DNA of 64,000 bases from CAZSXU01 sp964610505 (lineage in GTDB: Bacteria > Arandabacterota > Arandabacteria > JAGLYR01), in contig CAZSXU010000013.1 in NCBI GenBank assembly GCA_964610505.1, forward strand, positions 1-64,000, written 5' to 3'. Under the pieces are notes generated by a model that was not told the origin of the DNA, did no database searches, and was given only the letters and a program-made list of their open reading frames with translations. Positions 61,923 to 64,000 of the stretch are shown here, piece after piece. Within the stretch, counting starts at the first letter, position 1. Each line of letters begins with the position of its first letter. The position numbers and the translations under genes are program-made.

Positions 61923-62233
61923 TTATCCACACACGGATCCTCGCTGGAAAGGTCGAAAGAGAGTGGAGCCATACTGGTCGGATCAAAATTGGCAAAGACT
62001 TAGGCCATTAAGAACCCACACGATTCCGTTATCCACATTTGTGGACAAGTGGCTAATCCTACATAATAGTAATTGGATACATAGATCCATGTTGAGGTAA
62101 TGGATGATGATATCCACATAGCCGAGCCGTGCGCCCTGAGTATAGGGGAATGGACGTATGGTCGAGACTCAGAGGCATGAGGTTGTCCACAGGAGGCTAG
62201 GGCCAGGTGGTGATCCAGTTCCGATTATCCACG
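61923..62233. other. oriC: DnaA-box cluster between dnaA and rpmH
   Basis: Boxes: TTATCCACA at 61923-61931 and 62029-62037, inverted TTGTCCACA at 62040-62048 (minus), ATATCCACA at 62110-62118, TTGTCCACA at 62183-62191 and TTATCCACG at 62225-62233. The 62029/62040 pair is back to back with a two-base spacer. The region is gene-free and locally AT-rich. Further box-like TTGTGGATT lies near 62287. Confidence 0.88.
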
Positions 62234-62419
62234 TTCCGAGGGGGAAGCATATGGTATCATGGGGCGGGAGAGGAGTGCAAGGTTTTTTTGTGGATTTTGG
62301 GGATTTTATTTCGAGGATCTTAGTTGATTATGTGGGAATTGAGGGGCGCGATAGGGGTGGGGTTTCCTGGGTAAGGGGGGGTGCCCTGGAGATGGGGAAA
62401 AGAACCGGGAAAAAATAGC

Positions 62420-62448
62420 TTGACTATTCGCTGTCGGGGAACTAGTGT
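62420..62448 (+). promoter_or_regulatory. Promoter of rpmH-rnpA-yidD-yidC
   Basis: TTGACT at 62420-62425, 17 bases, TAGTGT at 62443-62448. The leader before rpmH is about 50 bases. Confidence 0.5.
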
Positions 62449-62505
62449 GGGGCAATTGAGCAGGAATGGTAAAAGGACCCTCAAGAAGAGAGCCAAGGTG
62501 CGGTT

Positions 62506-62640
62506 GTGAAGCGAACCTATCAGCCCAGTAACGTGCGTCGCAAAAGAGGTCTCGGTTTTCGGGCCAGAATGCGGACTCGGGGAGGGAGAAAGATCCTGAA
62601 TCGAAGGCGCGCGAAGGGCAGGAGCCGGCTGGCCGTTTAG
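62506..62640 (+). CDS. rpmH: Ribosomal protein bL34
   Basis: 44 residues starting at GTG. The protein is an almost ideal L34: KRTYQPSNVRRKRGLGFRAR, then MRTRGGRKILNRRRAKGRSR and a short end LAV. It is part of the large ribosomal subunit. The gene is the first of the rpmH-rnpA-yidD-yidC unit found beside the origin in many bacteria and lies 33 bases before rnpA. Confidence 0.98.
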   Translation: MKRTYQPSNVRRKRGLGFRARMRTRGGRKILNRRRAKGRSRLAV

Positions 62641-62673
62641 CCTAGCAGGGGGGCCGTTGAGGCTCTTTGAGCC

Positions 62674-63030
62674 ATGGCCGGTGAGTGTTTGAGAAAAGTC
62701 GAGAGGATCAGAGCCTCTGCCGAGTTCAAGGAAGTCCTGAAGAAGGGAAAGGCCTACGGCGGGAAGCATCTGGTCCTTTTCTGCTTGGGGGACCGACAGA
62801 GTGGGCGGCGGGTAGGGTTCACGACGACCCGCCGGGTGCCGAACGCCGTGGTACGTAACCGAGCAAAGCGATTGATGCGGGAGGCATACCGAAAACTGAA
62901 GGGTGGAATCGAAGGGGAGGGCTGCAGCCTGGTTTTCCTGGCAAGGGGTGACACCCGGGACTTGACGTTGAGCACGGTGCAGGCGGAGATGGTCGACCTG
63001 TTGACCTCTGCTTGCTTATGGCGTGGATGA
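62674..63030 (+). CDS. rnpA: Ribonuclease P protein component
   Basis: 118 residues. It binds RNase P RNA and improves 5' tRNA processing. The family pattern is complete: ERIRASAEFKEVLKKGKAYG, LGDRQSGRRVGFTTTRRVPN and the RNR signature AVVRNRAKRLMREAYRKLK, then a C-terminal strand LVFLARGDTRDL. Length is normal. Sits between rpmH and yidD; its stop lies 21 bases before the yidD start. Confidence 0.96.
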   Translation: MAGECLRKVERIRASAEFKEVLKKGKAYGGKHLVLFCLGDRQSGRRVGFTTTRRVPNAVVRNRAKRLMREAYRKLKGGIEGEGCSLVFLARGDTRDLTLSTVQAEMVDLLTSACLWRG

Positions 63031-63051
63031 TCTTCTGGCGGGTGCAGGATC

Positions 63052-63303
63052 TTGAAGTCTAGATATCAGCATCTCTCGGGAAAGGTGGAGAGGGCTGGAA
63101 GTGCGGTCGTGATCCGGATCATCGGCGGATACCGCCGGCTCGTTTCTCCGCTGTTGCCCCCCAGTTGTCGATTCACGCCCACCTGCTCCGAGTACGCGAT
63201 TGATGCCATTCGGAAACACGGGCTCGCCAAAGGAACCGCATTGGCGTTTCTTCGCCTGCTGAAGTGCCACCCCCTGCACCCCGGTGGTGTTGACCCGGCA
63301 TAG
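63052..63303 (+). CDS. yidD: Membrane insertion factor YidD
   Basis: 83 residues if the TTG at 63052 is used; GTG codons downstream are alternatives, so the first 15 residues are uncertain. YidD assists YidC in inner-membrane protein insertion. Diagnostic residues are all there: GGYRRLVSPLLPPSCRFTPT, CSEYAIDAIRKHGLAKG, and LRLLKCHPLHPGGVDPA with the three conserved Cys. An amphipathic N-terminal helix is present. Lies between rnpA and yidC in the conserved order. Confidence 0.93.
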   Translation: MKSRYQHLSGKVERAGSAVVIRIIGGYRRLVSPLLPPSCRFTPTCSEYAIDAIRKHGLAKGTALAFLRLLKCHPLHPGGVDPA

Positions 63304-63401
63304 GCGCCGGGCTACTGCCGGGAAGCCGCTGCCCCGGAATCCCTAGGACACGCTGAATACCTACCAATACGGCCCGAGTTCGGGTGGGGGGAATCGACGG
63401 G

Positions 63402-64000
63402 ATGGAGAAACGAGCCTTCATTGCAGTTCTCCTGATGTTTCTGGTTCTAGTCGTTTTCGAGATGGTCATGAGGCCCGCTTCGAGGCCCACACCGGAGGGT
63501 GACATTCCGCGCGGTCTGGAGGAGGCGAGACAGGAGGAATCCGTCTCGCCGACCCCGGTGGTTCCCCCGGCGCCGCCTGAAACCCGGTCCCGAGAACCGG
63601 AGCCCGCCTCGCAGGAATGGGTGGACGAGCCTCGCGGCATTCCCGAAAAAGAAGTGCTGGTGAAGACCGACCTCATCGAAGCCGTGTTCAGCAACCGGGG
63701 GCCGACCATCGTGTCTTGGAAGCTGAACAGATTCGAGGGATTGGATTCGGAGTGGGTGGAGCTGGTGCCGGATTGGGAATCGGGTGGGATCGTGATTGGC
63801 CCCGGGGGTTCGGAAGAATCGGAGTGGAGCGGGGCGATGTTCGAAATCAAGACGGACCGCCTCGTCTTGAGCGAGAGGAGTCCAACCGGTTCGATCACCT
63901 TCGTCGCCACGAGAGCCGATGGCAGCTCCATTACCGAGACTCTGCGATTCACAAACACCAGCTATTTGATGGAAGTCCATCTGGCGGTCGAGAGTGCCGC
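63402..64000 (+). CDS. yidC: Membrane protein insertase YidC, N-terminal part (runs off the window)
   Basis: The first 199 codons of a longer gene, starting at ATG 63402 and open to the window end. YidC inserts and folds inner-membrane proteins. The N-terminal TM segment is EKRAFIAVLLMFLVLVVFEM. A proline/glutamate-rich linker follows, then the start of the periplasmic beta-domain (KTDLIEAVFSNRGPTIVSWK, SITETLRFTNTSYLMEVHLA), the pattern of Gram-negative YidC, so the organism should have a diderm envelope. The catalytic C-terminal helices lie beyond the window. Position after yidD confirms the identity. Confidence 0.93.
   Translation, partial: MEKRAFIAVLLMFLVLVVFEMVMRPASRPTPEGDIPRGLEEARQEESVSPTPVVPPAPPETRSREPEPASQEWVDEPRGIPEKEVLVKTDLIEAVFSNRGPTIVSWKLNRFEGLDSEWVELVPDWESGGIVIGPGGSEESEWSGAMFEIKTDRLVLSERSPTGSITFVATRADGSSITETLRFTNTSYLMEVHLAVESA

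Noticed and set aside
61895..61972. DnaA starting at 61972
   Set aside because: The extension would translate through a perfect DnaA box, has no ribosome site and does not match family N-termini.

Overview
The window reads as high-GC chromosomal DNA from an uncultivated bacterium of the FCB superphylum. Latescibacterota, Eisenbacteria or Krumholzibacteriota-like lineages fit best, but this is inference and no marker here fixes the phylum. The clues are large secreted proteins ending in FlgD-type Ig/sorting domains (NPFNP...RKMVLxK), many FG-GAP, PD40 and LVIVD propellers, a LexA box of the type I recall for Fibrobacter, and a classic rpmH-dnaA-dnaN-gyrB-gyrA origin neighbourhood. A run of exactly 100 N at 51157-51256 shows that this is a draft scaffold.

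Layout. 1-5250: a TolB-like propeller protein, a frameshifted cell-wall amidase with a FlgD-type tail, a four-helix-bundle protein and tRNA-Asn. 5590-9000: a small lipoprotein, a TetR regulator translationally coupled to a PDZ/retropepsin-like protein, and rubrerythrin. 9100-15750: two polytopic envelope proteins (YfhO type and GT-C-like), an RNB-domain RNase and a PIG-L deacetylase. 15738-28376: a Sel1/C39-like protein, a beta-barrel and its partner, an O-methyltransferase, a C69 peptidase, a very large P-domain/beta-helix protein, and an FG-GAP protein fused to a DJ-1/PfpI-like domain. 28390-41430: a membrane wHTH-propeller regulator, an FG-GAP FlgD-tailed protein, nitrilase, guaB with an exported PCMT, and an LVIVD FlgD-tailed protein with a TPR lipoprotein. 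41439-46562: a compact SOS operon lexA-dinB-mrfA-mrfB. 46742-53616: a ClC-family protein, exonuclease III, a second C69 peptidase whose start region is tandemly repeated around the scaffold gap, a DUF72 protein and hflX. 53945-64000: the replication-origin cluster.

How the genes work together. The origin cluster has gyrA, gyrB, dciA and dnaN as one leftward operon, dnaA leftward, and rpmH-rnpA-yidD-yidC rightward. DnaA boxes lie between dnaA and rpmH. A DnaA-trio/AT-rich unwinding element lies between dnaA and dnaN, so the origin looks bipartite, as in Bacillus. In the SOS operon one LexA box in the lexA promoter should control translesion polymerase IV together with the MrfA helicase and MrfB exonuclease, which are known in Bacillus subtilis as mitomycin-lesion repair factors. 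Most remaining genes build the envelope: secreted propellers and adhesin-like proteins carrying FlgD-type tails, lipoproteins and N-terminal-nucleophile peptidases.

The strongest leads for follow-up are the SOS/crosslink-repair operon with its operator, the bipartite origin with trio element, the 45-bp array that duplicates a ribosome-binding site plus start codon next to the assembly gap, the ClC protein lacking the gating glutamate, and several unusual domain fusions.
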